DNA from: Helopsaltes ochotensis
Lineage: Eukaryota > Chordata > Aves > Passeriformes > Locustellidae
Direction: 5' to 3'
DNA: 64,000 bases
NCBI GenBank assembly: GCA_013400155.1
Contig: VXBM01001644.1
Span: forward strand, 35,754 to 99,753
Shown piece after piece: positions 31,901-45,900 of this stretch. The notes under the pieces are model-generated. The model was given only the letters and a program-made list of their open reading frames with translations, searched no databases and was not told the origin of the DNA. The translations under genes were made by a program, and so were the position numbers. Position 1 is the stretch's first letter; each line of letters starts with the position of its first letter.

Positions 31901-34900
31901 ATGTCTGCTGTAGTCACACTCTGTGTGTGAGTCCTGTGGGATTTGCTGCTGAATTCTGCTTCTGAGGAGCTGCTTGTCCTCTGAGGTGTGAGATCTGTGT
32001 GGTGGTGATGATTCTGTGGGTATTCTGGTGTGCTTGCTTTTTAAAAAAAAAGGGCAAAAATTAACTTCTTATGTGACTGCATTGATATGTTGTCATTTGT
32101 GGAATGAGAAATTGTTTTAAGAACAGGTGAAATTTTATACCAGGCTTTGTAGCTGCCACTTTAGGAGTGGTGGGCAGGTAATGTGCTGCTTGCAATGCAC
32201 TTAGCGGTGATATATTTCTTATTACTGAGTTCCAGGAGCCCCAGCTGGGCTCCTTGGCTCCTGCTTCCCAGTTGACTGCTTCCTCACACCTGTGCTGGGG
32301 TTCATGTGGGAGTCATCTGGGACCATCAGGTTCACTTAACTCCATGAAATCAAGCAAATCACTGCTGGATGACTGCGTTATTGAACTAGTCTTGGCTCAG
32401 GAAAGCTGTAGGATGCTTTTGGGGAATGATTAATCTAAGTAAGGTTTGTAATTTGGGTTTTTCCCCCCCTTTCTTTGATATTTATATGAGTGTGTGTAAC
32501 TAGCTGTTTGCAGATATGTTATGAGGATTAAAAGCTGTTTTGCCTTGTTGAAAGGCTATGGGAAATGCAGTTTAACTTTGGAAAACTAGATAGATTAAAA
32601 GAAAGCTTTGATTCATTAGAAAAAAATCTCAGTTTAGAAATTCTTCATGTATTGGGGCAACCTGTGAGTTCTTAGCCCTTGTGAGTATGAAAATACGTGG
32701 CATTTTTGAAACCTTTGGACAGAAATTGCTGGTGTAGCTTGTGACGTTTTGGGTCAGTGCCAGTGCTGAGCTCTGTAGGGCTTGTTTGGGGAATGCATGG
32801 TAGATCAGCAACCCCAAATCAGCAAAACCCTGAGGTTTTGCAAGTGTCGAAAGCAAGCAAGTTAACAGCAGGGATGATATCCATGAAATTTCACAGGAGT
32901 TTGGAGTGGGTGTCTGCCCATGCAATTCTCTGAACTGTGGAAATAGGGGCAAATTTGGCCACCTTATGCAAAAGGTGGACTTGGTCTTCTCCTGTTTTCT
33001 GGGTGACTGTTACAGCTCCCTGCAATGTGTAGCAGGGATGAATCAGTCCTTGAAAAGCTGAGGGCTACCTGAGATATTTCATGGTATGTAAGGAATTCCA
33101 AACCCTCCAAATGCCTTAATTCTTTGAAGCTCTCACTGATGTGCATGTGGTTAACTTGAATGTTTGCTTATCCCAGAATGAGACCTTGGCAGGTGGTGGA
33201 GCAGCCCTTGGAGTCTGTGCTGGTGGGAAAAGAAAGAAAATTAATTCCACAACTTTTTCTGTTTGTTTGTAGCCATATGAGAAAAAGGTGTCTCCCTCCT
33301 ATCTCCAGAGCATTGAGGATGCTTACAAGAGGACCTTCCTACCAGAGATCAGGTTAGCAAAGCAAAATGTTTTGCCGCTTAGGTCTTTGAGTAAAAATGT
33401 GTGCAAACCTTAAAATCTCTGCCAATATCAACAAGTTATGTGAAAAAATCTGCCTTGTGCTGCAGGGTACAGCACTGTGCCTAATATAGGGATGCTGCAT
33501 TCACAGCATAAGAACTGTGGGATTGTAGTCACCTCTGCCGTCCGAGAAGCCTGATGCCAGTGTTGGAAGATTAGGGTTCCGGACTGATGTGCAGAATTGC
33601 CACAGCTATGGCTGTGTGTGTTTGCACGACTTGAGGAGAGAGTGATGCAATACAAGCTTTTCTCAGGCTTTTTTGGAAAGTTTTAGGGCTTTTCTCTCCT
33701 CAAAAAGTCCTTTCAGTTGCCACAGAATCCCAGAATTGTTTGGGTCGGAGGGACTTTAAAGCTCATCCAGTGCCACCCCCTGCAATGGGCAAGGACACCT
33801 TCCACTATCCCAGGTTGCTTGAAGCCCTGTCCAGCCTGGCCTTGGACACTTCCAGGGATCCAGGGGCAGCCACAGGTGCCTTCTCTAGGTACCATGAGCC
33901 AGGGTCTCAATACTCTCACAGGGAGCAGTTCCTTCCCAATATCCCATCTAACCATGTCCTCTGGCAGTAGGAAGCCTTTCCCTGTGTCCTAACTCTCTCT
34001 GGGCTCCCCTGGCTTACTCTAGCCAGGAAGCAAAAACATGTGCCCTGAAACCTGGGGTGAAACAGAGCTTGCCAGCTCTCTTACAAAAGAGCTCTAGGAA
34101 AATTAAAATTGTCCTAATAATAAAAAAGTAGAATTATGGTCCCTCATACTTCTGGAAGGGAAATAAACTCTCAAAGGGTATCAGATGAATTAACTGTGTT
34201 AATTATGGTGTATGCAGGAGGATGATGTCAATCAGAGGAGATTCCCAGGTGTTTTGTAGCCTTTCTGTGTCCCTCTGGTGCTTGCTCCGTCTCCCTGGGT
34301 GGATCAGTGTGATGGCTCTGCCAACTACTGAAGTGAATAACTCGATGTTGAACCTGTCACTCATGCAGGCAGGGCTTCTTGGTGTCACATATGGTCAGTG
34401 GCCTCCCCGTGTGTTTCCCCACAGCCAGCACACGGCTCTTGGAAGGGAATGGGAAGCCTTGGGAATGTCATCCCCCTGAGGGCAAACTGCTGCAGTCACT
34501 GGTGGAGAGAAAACTGCTGCTTGCTCTCTGGATCAGATCGAGCTCCACATACTTCTTGTGGTGCTCAGTGAAGCTAAATCCCAAATCCTGCTGGGTTTTC
34601 AGCTCCTTGCCCTCTGTGTGTACATGGTCAGTACCCCTGTTAGGCAAATCCTGTCAGTGGGTGGGCTCCCAGCAGCTTGTCACGCTGATCTGTGTCTCTG
34701 TCAGTGGGCTGTTGGGGGACCTGGGAGTGTATGAATCCAGCTCTGTGCACCTCTGGACCTCAGGGTGGCTCCAGCCTGGGATAAAGACAGAAGCCACAAC
34801 TGCCTTTAACTGTTTGTTTGCTGGCAGTGGTGCAGGGAGCTGTGTTCAGGCCTGGCTGTTACCTCGTAGTCTGCCTAGTTTGATTCCCTGACTCTTGGGG

Positions 34901-36895
34901 ATGCCTAAAATCTGGTCCAGACAGACTAAAAAGAGTTGTTACGGATTGCTGAGCAAACTCCTGCATGCTTTCCCTGTTGAGGTTGGTTTGCTTGTTCCTT
35001 GAAAAGCAGTTTGTTACTGGGCAAAACTTGTTACCTTGTGCTGTTTAACTGGAGCAGCCTGATGCTGTTGAAGTGGTTTGTAGTGGATTTTTGCTTTCAA
35101 ATTGATGCTTTCTTTCTAGTTGACTTGTTATGAATGTCTTTTATGTTTTTATCAGTAGTGATTTATGAGCTGGGTGCTGTGGCAGGTACTGCCTGGTGAT
35201 TTGGAACAGTGTTTGGGTTCTGTTTGATTTTCCTCTTTTCCTGGAGCAGAGCCTTAAGATTGGTAATGTTCTCTTTCCTATCCAACACTGCTTCCACTGA
35301 GCAGCTGTTTTCTCTTAAGGAAAGCTCTGCTAATCTGCAGAGTCACTGAGCGGCTGTTTTCTCTTAATGAAGCCCTGATAATCTGCAGAGTCAAATCAAG
35401 AGATGGGATCAAGTGATTTGATCGGCGTTGTTAATGCAATCGCCGGTGTCAGGCTCTGCTGAAGGTTGACCCCTTCCTTGGGCTGATATTGAGGAGAATC
35501 TCTTATTCCAGGTGCCCCATCCTTGGAAGTGTCCAAGGCCTGGTCCCATAGGGCTTGGAGCAACCTGGGATAGTGGAAGGTGTCTCTGCCCCTGGCAGGA
35601 GGTGGAACAGGATGAACCTTAAGGTCCTAACACACCCAAACCATCTGGGATTCTGTGATTTTTTGTTTTTTTCTGCATGCTCCTCAACTTTGCTGTGTGA
35701 TGTTTTATATAATGTCCATATTGGGCAGCTATTCCAGGGCCTTCCAGGTTTTCCAGCTGGCAACAGCTATTGCCGAATGTGGCTGAACATGTGTAGTGTG
35801 AAAAGAGTAGGTGCTTCTGTTGTGGCTCTGCTTCTGCAAGTACTTTTTCTCTGAAGGCTGCTGGCTGATAAAAAAGCAAATATTGTAACCAGGAAACATT
35901 ACCTTTTAAAAGTGTTTTTACACTTACAGATGTTGCTGCCTGCATTTGTATTCACTGACCTAGCTCCACCTGAGTAAATAAATGATAAATGAATGCATTC
36001 TTCTCCTGAAATGACTCACAGCTAGTCATGCACTTGGAAAAAGGAAAGTCTGCTGAAGTTGTAGGTTAGACTGAAAATTTCACTTATTTTCAAGTAGATT
36101 GGGCAGCTGTAATAGGTCTAAATGAAAACAAATTCACATGTGTGGTTTTTAAATTTTTTTTCAACTGAAGTTATGTAGGTATCCAGGCCATTTGCCTTTT
36201 AAAAGCAACTTTTCACCTGCAAAGAAGCAGCTCACAGGTGCAACAGGAATTCTATTGTAACAGCTGGGAGCAATCTAAAAAATTGCAATGATTCTGGTTT
36301 GGTGTTTGTGCCTTTTAACTTCATTTCTGTTCCTTTTGGAGCTCTGGGGGAGGATGAGTAGAGCAGCTTTGTAAAGGGAATTAAATTTCTGTGTTCATTG
36401 CAGCGAGAGCAGTGAAGTTCTGCAGTACACAGCAACTGCAGCTGAGGATGTGGAGAAGGTAAGTTTTGCTTTTCTGGGAGTAAGTTTAATAGATTCCCCT
36501 TATTTCAGTAAACTTTCATGGAGGGTTATGGGCAGGATAAAAGAAGTTTTTTGCTTCACCATCATTAACTTTTCTCTCCAGCTGCTGTTCCCTGAGGGAA
36601 AGAGCACCAAGGTTTTGAGACTCTGGATAGGTTTTGAGCCCATTTCAGTTCTAGGGATAGATCTCTGTTAATTACAGTAATATGGTGTTAACTGGATGAT
36701 AATAATCCTACATGGAAGCTTGCTGAGGAACCATCCCCACTTGGGAGGAGGGAGAGGAGAATTGTCCATGGGCTGTCTCCAAGGGGTTTTTGGGTCTTCA
36801 TCCTAATGAGGTGAAATTTCTATTACACAGCCCAGACTCCCTCTCCTTCTATGTTATATGCATTGTGATCTTGGCAGAGAATTGAGGGGGTTTTT

Positions 36896-36936
<41 letters not shown>

Positions 36937-39900
36937 TTTATATTTATATATTACTTTTTTGCCCAAGGTCTCATTCAAAGTTCTGGTTATATGACTGTGT
37001 GAAGCAGAAAGTATTGATAAGGACTTCCCCTTTCACCCTCCCATAGGTGCTGTTAGTCTCTAGGCCTTTTGGTTCCCTTTGTAAGAACAGGGTCTTGTGC
37101 CACATTCTCTCTGCTGTTTTGGATGGATTTTTGAGTGCTCCTGCACTTGATAATAAAGGTTATTAATAACCAGTAGGCCTGTGGGGCATTGTGGGTTTAT
37201 ACCCCTAAAAAGGGCTGGGGGTTTCAGTGTGACAGCAGATAATAAATGGAAAAAGTATACCAAAAATTAGGCTGAAATGAACAAAAAATCTGAGGTTGTG
37301 GTGTGAATATAGAGAATCTGGAGCAATTACAGTTGTGGTTTTTTTGTGTTTTTTGGTTTGTTTTTTTTTGATAACAACATAGAAGCAAGGATATGAGTTG
37401 AGAGCTGTGGTATTTCAAAATTGTGAATTTGAATTTTCAAATTGGTGAATTAAAGGAAGGTTGGGATGGGGGTTAAATGCCTGTTTTTTCCCCTGTCCTT
37501 CTTGCTGGACACATCTCCAAGTGGTCAGAATAAAGCAGGTTTTTTCCTCCTAGATTTTTTTTTTTTTGTAGTAAACCCCGTTGCTAGAGATTTGATTTTA
37601 ATCCTTTAAATCAGGGTTTAAAGTCAGTCTAAAGCTCTTATTGTTCAAGGAGTGACTCTCCCGAGCTCAGCAATCTTGTCATTGCTCTAAATAGGATCAT
37701 CAGATGCACCAAAGGAGTCCTTAATTTGCTTGGACAAGTCTGGACTAGGAGAAGGATTATTATTTGGAAGTTAAAAGTACAATACCACAGAATGATTAAG
37801 GTTGAGTTGGATCCAGCTCATGATGTTGTCATTGTCGAGTGTTGGTGGTGGTACTTGGAAGAATTCAGTTGTTTTCAGATTCAGTTTCCCTTTGGGATGA
37901 CACAGCAGAAATTTGGAAGTAACAGTTGGCAGGAGGGCTTCGGCTTGTAAGGTGTGTGTTTACACAGGTGCATCCTCTTGACAGACAGCCGTATTCATTA
38001 GCCCACTCCAACCTGTTTGCTTAGTGATTTGGGAGCTGAACTTTATGGCCTTATGGTTTAATAACTTTTGGTTTGCTCAGAGCATGCATACACAGCTTAG
38101 AAATGATTTTTTAAGTGTCCTAAAAAGGTCAGTTGGGGTTTCCTGTTGTAATTAACTTTGGTTGTGGTGGCTGAAGGTGCAGTGAGTGCTGAAATGAGCT
38201 TCATTAGGGTGTTTCACACTGGTTTATCACGAGAGTAAAACTGGGAATACAAAATTTGCTGTGTGTTTAATTTCTTTTAAAGCCTTGGATATTTGCTGCT
38301 AAATCCTGGGGGATACAAGGGCATTCCTTATAAATTAAGAAGTTGTTCTTCTGTCCTGGTTGGGAAACTGATGCCAGAAGCTGATGATAAGGAGCTGCTG
38401 GGAGAGAGATCTTCTGACATGTTGACAACAGTGAGCAAAACTAATTTGGATACAGATTCCTTTCCCCCTGTAGCACATTGTGAGCCCATTGTACCAACTC
38501 TGTGATTAGTGCTGTTATCAGGTGCAGAGAGCTTCCAAAGCTGTGCTGTGGAGTGGAGAAGGAATTGCTTTTGTTCATCTTGTCAATTAAATAATTCAAA
38601 TGAATAATGGCTGTTTGAACTAACTTACCTTACATCTCTCTTGCTCTTGTCTTGGAGTTATGTTGCAGCAGTTTATGCCTCAAAAGGGTTTTTTCAGTCA
38701 TGTCCAAACCATTTTTTTTCACCATAGAAACATAATTCTGGTAAGAGTGGCTCTTGATAGTCAAGGCTACTTTGTCATAGCACTTGGTTATCATTTTTTA
38801 GGTGGTAATGGCTGGGATTTAGTGTTTGCAGGGAATAATTCCAGTGGATTTAGTGTAAAGAATACAAGGATTTTTCGTTTATAATTCTGTCACTTCACTG
38901 CTTACATGTGCTCACCTGTCAGTGGGTTGACAATGTGCCATCGGGAATTCAGTCATGACCTCAGCTTTATCCTTTCCCTATGGAAAAGGTCTCTCAAAAG
39001 GGGTAATCAGAGTGCAAAAATCCACTCCTTCCCAGGTTGCTCCAAGGTGCTGTCTCCACTTCATCAGGCAACTGAATTGCATCCTCCTGACACCAGGGCA
39101 GGTGTGATAAGCAATTACCTCCTGGAGCAGCAAAGATCTGTTTTCTGGTGGAGCCAGGCTGTAAATGAAGCTCAAACCTGGGATTGATAAGCTTGGGGAT
39201 GCTGAAGGAATGATTTGCTGAGTTGGCATTGCTTGTTTGAAGGGTTCTGAACTGTGGGTGTTGCCTCTTCTTTCATGCATGGGTGGGTCCTGATGGCTGG
39301 TGAAATCCTGAGCCTTTGGACTACAGCTCCTACAGACCTGAGTTCTCCAGCCTGAAAATCAGTGAGGTGAACCACACAGCACTGAGGCAGATGCCACACC
39401 TGCTCCCCTGCCTGTCTCAGGGAATGTGTTACTAGGCCTCTCTGGGAATAAAAATGACCAAACTTTATTTTTGTAACAAAAAGGAGTTAAATTTAGACTT
39501 ACCTCCATTTCTTCCTCATTCTCCCTCAGGGGTGAGGCTGTACCTTCTTTGCTTTTCAGCCCCAGTGGAAGGTTAAGGAAGAATGGCTTGGATCAGATAA
39601 GAATTTGGCAACAAGACCCCTCTCAACCAGTTTATTCCCTGCTATCCAAGGCTGCAAGGACAGGATGTTAGGAGATCCCCCCACCTCTGTGCCCAGTGCT
39701 CCTGGCGGGGCCATAACCTCCAGAAATAGAACTGGGAGATGATCATGTCATCTCTAGATATTTGCCTTGTTACTACATCTTTACCAGTGAAGCCTTTCTC
39801 ATTTGTTTAATAACCTGTTTTGACTATTTCATTGATTTTTGGATCAAACCACTGCTTAATGAGCTTTCTTTTCTGATTCCAGGTAATTGAAGACATTGAG

Positions 39901-42900
39901 TACCTGAAGTTTGACAAGGGGCCATGGGTGGAGCAAGATGATGTTTCTTTCCATCACTTGAGACTTTAGTAAGTGTGATGTCATCCAGCAACTGAATAAT
40001 TCTTGGCATCAAATCCCAGGGAAAAAGGTCAAAGCCATGAGTTTTTAAAGGTGGGGTTATATTTTGTAATATTGGTGCTTGGCACTGGAAGGTGGTGTGG
40101 CATTTTTGCTGCTGATTGATGAGACAGGAAGCTCTAGACAAGTTTGAGTGATTTTTGTCGAAGATTCTTGTCTGCCCAGTTGGAAGAGATGAGACTCAGA
40201 CAGTGGAAAGTGACTTGTTGGAATAGAATTTTATTTGATTTTAATAATTCTTTGCAAGCACACCATGTTTAATTTGTCAGTTTTGTTTCTATAAAATACA
40301 AAGATTATATATAAAGAATATAGCTGCACTTGTAAGGCTGTTAATACCAGAAGTGAGACAGCTCCCCATTTTGCTGCAACTTCATCTTCAGTTTGAATGT
40401 GCTGGTGGAAATTTCAGTATAGTTACATTTTTAAAATGATATTTAAGTGTTACATTATTTTCTGATCATCTCACAGATTAATAGCAACACAGATTCTTAA
40501 ACTAAGTATCTGCCCCTAAGTTTGTATCTTTGTTACAGGCATTATACTAGGAAGTTAAACTTTTTTTTTGCAGACTTGTGATATTTCTTGCATTTTACTT
40601 TTCTGTGCTGTTACTTCAAATACCTCCTAAAAATAGAGATAATGCTCCTATTGTATGGTTTTTCTATCAAGGAGTTAAGGAAGATTGCAGAAGAGCAGTG
40701 CTGGGTGGTGTCTGAGAGGAACAAGTCATGATTTGGGTGCATTTTTTGTATCAAAGATGAGGTTTCTTTGTGTCATAATTGGAGGGTAACATCTAATGAC
40801 TTAAACCCTAAAAAATCATCCCAATCAGACTTCCTTTGAAAGAGGAAATAAGTTGTTTGTTTCCTATTGCTCCACACTAGTGCAGGTATTAGGAAATGAT
40901 TATTAATTGTGGTGAGTAGGAGGGAGTTGAAGGAAACCTTACAATTAGAGCAGTGTGTTAAAATACTGTATGAAAATTCTATTTCACAGTTTTAGAAGGA
41001 AATAAATTGCTTTAAGGCCTCAATTTTTCATTGAATGGTGTAGGAGGGCAAGATAGTCTCCTACACAAGGCTCTTGTCACTGTAGGTAATATGAAATTAT
41101 TTCTTATTTGGCAGAAACATGGGGTTGTTTGAAAACCCCACAATGCAATAAACTGCTTATTTGAACCACAGAATCATAAAATATCCTGTGTGGAAGGGAT
41201 CCACTCTGAACATCAAGCCCAGCTCCTGGGTTTGCTTTTGAATCTTTTTTTTTTTTGTGCTGGGCTGTCGGGGCATTGATAAAGGGGTGACAACACATCG
41301 TGTGCCAATCTCGAGCTCATGCCATGCTCAGCTGAGTGAGGGAATCCTGGGCAACGTGTAAGGCAGCCTGGGAAGAGCCTCTTTGTAAAAATGTGTCTGT
41401 TTGGACATGATCTTTCCCCACGGTAACTCCAGAACCGCAGTGAGCCTGCTGCAGGTTAGCCGTATTGGAATTGCCTGCTGGATTCAATACCCAGCCCAGG
41501 TGTGAGTCCACGAACCCTAAAGTTTATTCTTTTCTCAGTTTTTCCAATGCCTGAGTAGCAAAGAGCCCATGGTCCGATGTGCAGGTGTCCCGTGCCTGTG
41601 TGTATTTTTCCTTTGGAAAGTGGTTTTCCCGGAGGTTCCCGGTGCCTGCTTGTGTGCTGACACATGCTGCCCTCTTCTGGGTGTTCCTGGGGGGCTCCAG
41701 CAGCTATTTAAGATCGTTTAAGCGGGAAAAGCTCTCTGAGAACATGGAGTTCATCCTTCCCCCAGCACTGCCGAGCCCACTGCCAGCCCATACCCCAAGT
41801 GCCACATCGACATGGCTCTGGAACATTTCCGGGGCAGTGATTCCACCACTGCCTGTTCCAATGCCTGACCACCTTTCCAGTGAGGAAATTTCTCCTAATA
41901 CCCAATCGAAGTTCTGCCCTGTTTGGTTTTCAATCTGCTGTTGCTTCCCTTGCTGACTTCCCAGCTCCTGGGGCCTTTGTCAGCCCTGCTGTTCCCTTCC
42001 ACCTTCAGCTTGTCCCAGCATGTCTGGGGGACCCGGCATGGGTGAGCAGGGCTGAGGAGAGCCTCTTTAGTGCACACGTCTAGGGTCTAATGCATGGAAA
42101 CCCCAGCAGAGCCTCTGAGTGATTAATGCAAATTAGCCAGCTAATCAAACCGGTTACCGCACCCATGGGCAATCAGTTGCATAATGGTTCCTTTTATCTC
42201 CCTGCCTGCCCTTAAATGTTCTCCCTTGCCCTGACGGTGTGGCTGTGGGATCTTGGTAAAAGGTTAAAAAGCGCTGCATTTGTGGCTGAGAAGCTGGAGG
42301 GGTCTTCCAGAGTCCAACAAAAACCATTCTGGCTTTTTAAATGTCCCACCTCTCTGCTGCCACTACACTGTCTCAGGCGTGTTTTTATCTGGGCCCTTCT
42401 CAGTGACATTTGTCTGTCCACACGCATTGCAAAGTAAATCACGTTAGGGATGAGGAGCTGCAGGCCTGTGTTACTTTATCAGCTCGTGGGGGAACTTGCT
42501 GCACTTGTTGCATCAGACAGCTGCACAGCTAAATCTGATCTGTCTCCGCAGCTCCTTCAGAAGCTGGGAGTGAGGGACAGAAGCAGCTCTGCTTCCCAGT
42601 GTAATTTTCATTAGCAAAGGGAAGAAGTGTCCCCGTTTAAATGTCTGATTGCAGACAGCAAGACTAGAGGGGCTGGCAAGAGGTGTGTTGGACCTGGCTG
42701 TAAAACCTCTGTCATGGAGACCCCAAAAATCTCATGAACTATTAATTGTAAGACTTCTGGCACTACAAACGATTTTCTTTAGTATCTTGGTTCTCTGTTA
42801 ATCATAAAATCATGGAATCCCAGAATGGTTTGGGTTAGAAAGACCTTAAAGCCCATCTCATCCCTCCCCTTGCCATGGGCAGGGACACCTTCCACTGTCC

Positions 42901-45900
42901 CAGGTTGCTCCAAGCCCTGTCCACCCCATCTTTTTGCTGTCCCATCTTTTTCTTTTGTAATTTCCTTACTGCAGTGGCTTTTCTAAGTTTGAAAAGCTGT
43001 TATTGCACCTTCTCCTCTTTTCTTGCAGACCTGCTTTCTTTGCAAAATGTGGTTTTTTGTTTTTGTTTTGTTTTGTTTTTGGTTTTTTTGTTTGTTTTTT
43101 TTTTTTTTTTTTTGTTCTGATGTTGATAGTGAGTGTTTGCTCACCAAGGGAGTGGCTGTGCCTCACCTTGGCCATGCCATGCCTGTTCTGCCTAGCCAAA
43201 TGAAGGAATTGGAGTCCCTTTGGCAGAAGGAGGAATATAAATTTAATCTATCAACACAGAACCTACCTGGAATGGTTTTGTGGTGTCGGTTTTTAGACCA
43301 GTGAATGCTTTTAGATCTCTCTTGTCACATGAGTTTTTGTGACTATGCCAACATCAGGTATTGAGGAATCACAGCCTAGGCTATGCAAAGTCAGGTTTTT
43401 TTTGTTGGGTTGCCTGGTTTATTTATTTTTTCCTAACCAGTCTCTTGTTCTTACCCCACCTTGTGCCTTTGGCAAGGTTCATCAGACTGATGTTCACGGT
43501 GAGTGTCCTGCTGTGAGCTTGCCTGTGAGGGAAGCAGGAATCTGTCAGTCCTGGTGCTTCTGCTTGTGCAGTTGTGCTGGATAAAGCATGTGTATTAGTG
43601 TGTAATAGATGCTTTTGGAGAAGAGATGAGATATCCATTGCTGTAGGGTATTTCCAGGTGGGATTCCTGTGGAAGAACCACAGTTAAGAGGGTTATATGA
43701 GCTAAAATTTGATGTTCCTAAAGTTTTGGGAGCACAGTCACTTACGTGCTCTCCGTTCCTTTTCAAATATTACCTGATCTGAAACATAAAGGTGCTGCAT
43801 GCTGAGAGCTCCTTCAGGAAAGTCTGGTAAAATGTAAGAAAGGAATAAATAATGATAATTTTCTGCTGGGGGAGAAAGAGGGAAAACAAAAGAAACATAA
43901 AAGGTGCCTGTAAGTGCTTCCTGCTGAGCACGGAATTAGTCCCGGCAAGTGGCTGTGGTTTTGTGGTTAGACATTGTTGTGGCAGGTGTCTTTGGGTGTG
44001 CTTCTGCTTGGCATTCCAAATTATTTCTGATAAAATGATGCTTTAAAGAAAGCTTTCGTTATTCTCTTGTGCAAAGAAGTTTTAGGAGCAGCAGGTTTGT
44101 CATTTGGCCCTTAACTGAAATGAATTGTGCCTGGGAGTTGTCCTCTCCAAGTGGCCACTTGGCTGAGATTCAGGAAGGAAAAGATTCACTGCAGAGTGGG
44201 TGACCACAAAACCTTATTCCTGTATGATGTTGTGCTGGTTGTGCATTAATTGATTTGTGGTGAAAAGGGAGGAAGGAAGTGATTCTCTTGAGAAGCTGCT
44301 GCTAGCTTCCTCTATGCCTCATAAAACCAATCAGTGACTAGTTTTAAATATTGACACCTTGTTAAACCACTAGAAAACTGAACATGCCTCTGTGAACACA
44401 GATGTTAAAAACCGGAAAAAACCCCAGGAATGTCACTTTCCTTCCAGCTTGGCAAAAGGTAACAAGTAGGCCTGGCTCTCCCTTTGTACAGATGAAACTT
44501 GCAAAGCACTAATCCTCTCAAGTGAGAGAAAAGAACAGAGTGAAGATAGATAGACAATATAAAAACATTAAGGTCAGTGAAGGAGGAGTCAAGTCCTAGA
44601 TGGAGGAGAAAGAGGAGATGCCTAGTCTTAGGGTGAAATTCTTTTGTAAGGCCATGGTGGAAAACATGTATGAGGAGAATGAAGAGTGTTCAAATTGCAG
44701 ATATGAGCAAAAGTATTTGTGTTGAATTAAGTAAATGTTGAAGTAGCTGTGATGTTACGAGAAGCTTGAACAGAGGGAGAGAGATGAGATGAAGACCTGT
44801 CCCCAGGAAGAGAAGAAGATTTCTGTTCCCAGAGATAAAAATGACCTCAGAGAGAGATGAAGAGAACCTCTGCTTTTGAATACTCATCTTTTAAATGGTA
44901 CCCCATGAGTTTACATGGCCCATTATGCAGCTGTGGGAAGGCTGCGTGAGATGGGAGGGACTTCACAAATGCAGGTTCCCGGTTGGGTGCTATTTGTGAG
45001 AATTAAAGCCACACGAACACTGTTTTTCTTGTGGAGACGTTTCCGTGGCATAACAAAAGACTCCTCTCCCTGAGAGAACTGATGAAGGACTACATTTAGA
45101 GGTGGTACACTGACCTAAGTTCCAAGTTTTGTCTCTATATGTTGTCAGTGAGTAAGAAAGGAAGTTGAGGGAGGAGGGGGGAAGTGTTTTGAGGGTTTTA
45201 TTCTGATTCTTATTCATTATTTTTTCCCTCTTGTAGTTAGGTTAATAAAGCTTTCTTTATACCCTTTAAAGTTTGAGCCTACTTTTCTTTTTCTCCGAAT
45301 CCTATCTCACAGCAGAAAAAGAATAAATAATTCTAGTAGGCACTCAACCCACCACAGATGTTATGCTTTATATGTGCCTAGACTCCTTTTTGTGCCTTCC
45401 AACATGTGAAATACACATTTAATGTTGTTAAAGTTAAATAATGCTGCGGTTTATAGGAAGCATCTTTGGTGTTGATCCTGATCTTGGAAAAGAGCATTTA
45501 TCCTCACCTTCTCCCATCTGAACTTTGACTGGATTATTGTATTTCCTTGCAAATCTGTCTGTAGTGGGATAATTTGCAGTGTGAATATCAGGGTATGTTA
45601 GCAAACCAGTTCACTTGTTGGAACTCTTCATTGTGGGGAGGAAAGGTCCTAAAATTTATGATTTGGGGGTAAAAATAATTGCGTGAAGATGGTGAACTTT
45701 GCTTTGCTCAGGGCATGTGCTTGATGTGCATGTCACTATTTGTTGAGACATGTAATTCACTGAAGACAACTCAATTTTCAGAGTTTCTGGTGTTGAATTT
45801 TTTTGGGTTTGGTGAGTGCTGACTGAAAAGGGATGTGTTTTTGCCAGCAACATGCAGGTGGCACTGTTGGCTTGTGGATAACCACAGGCAGTAGGAGGCT

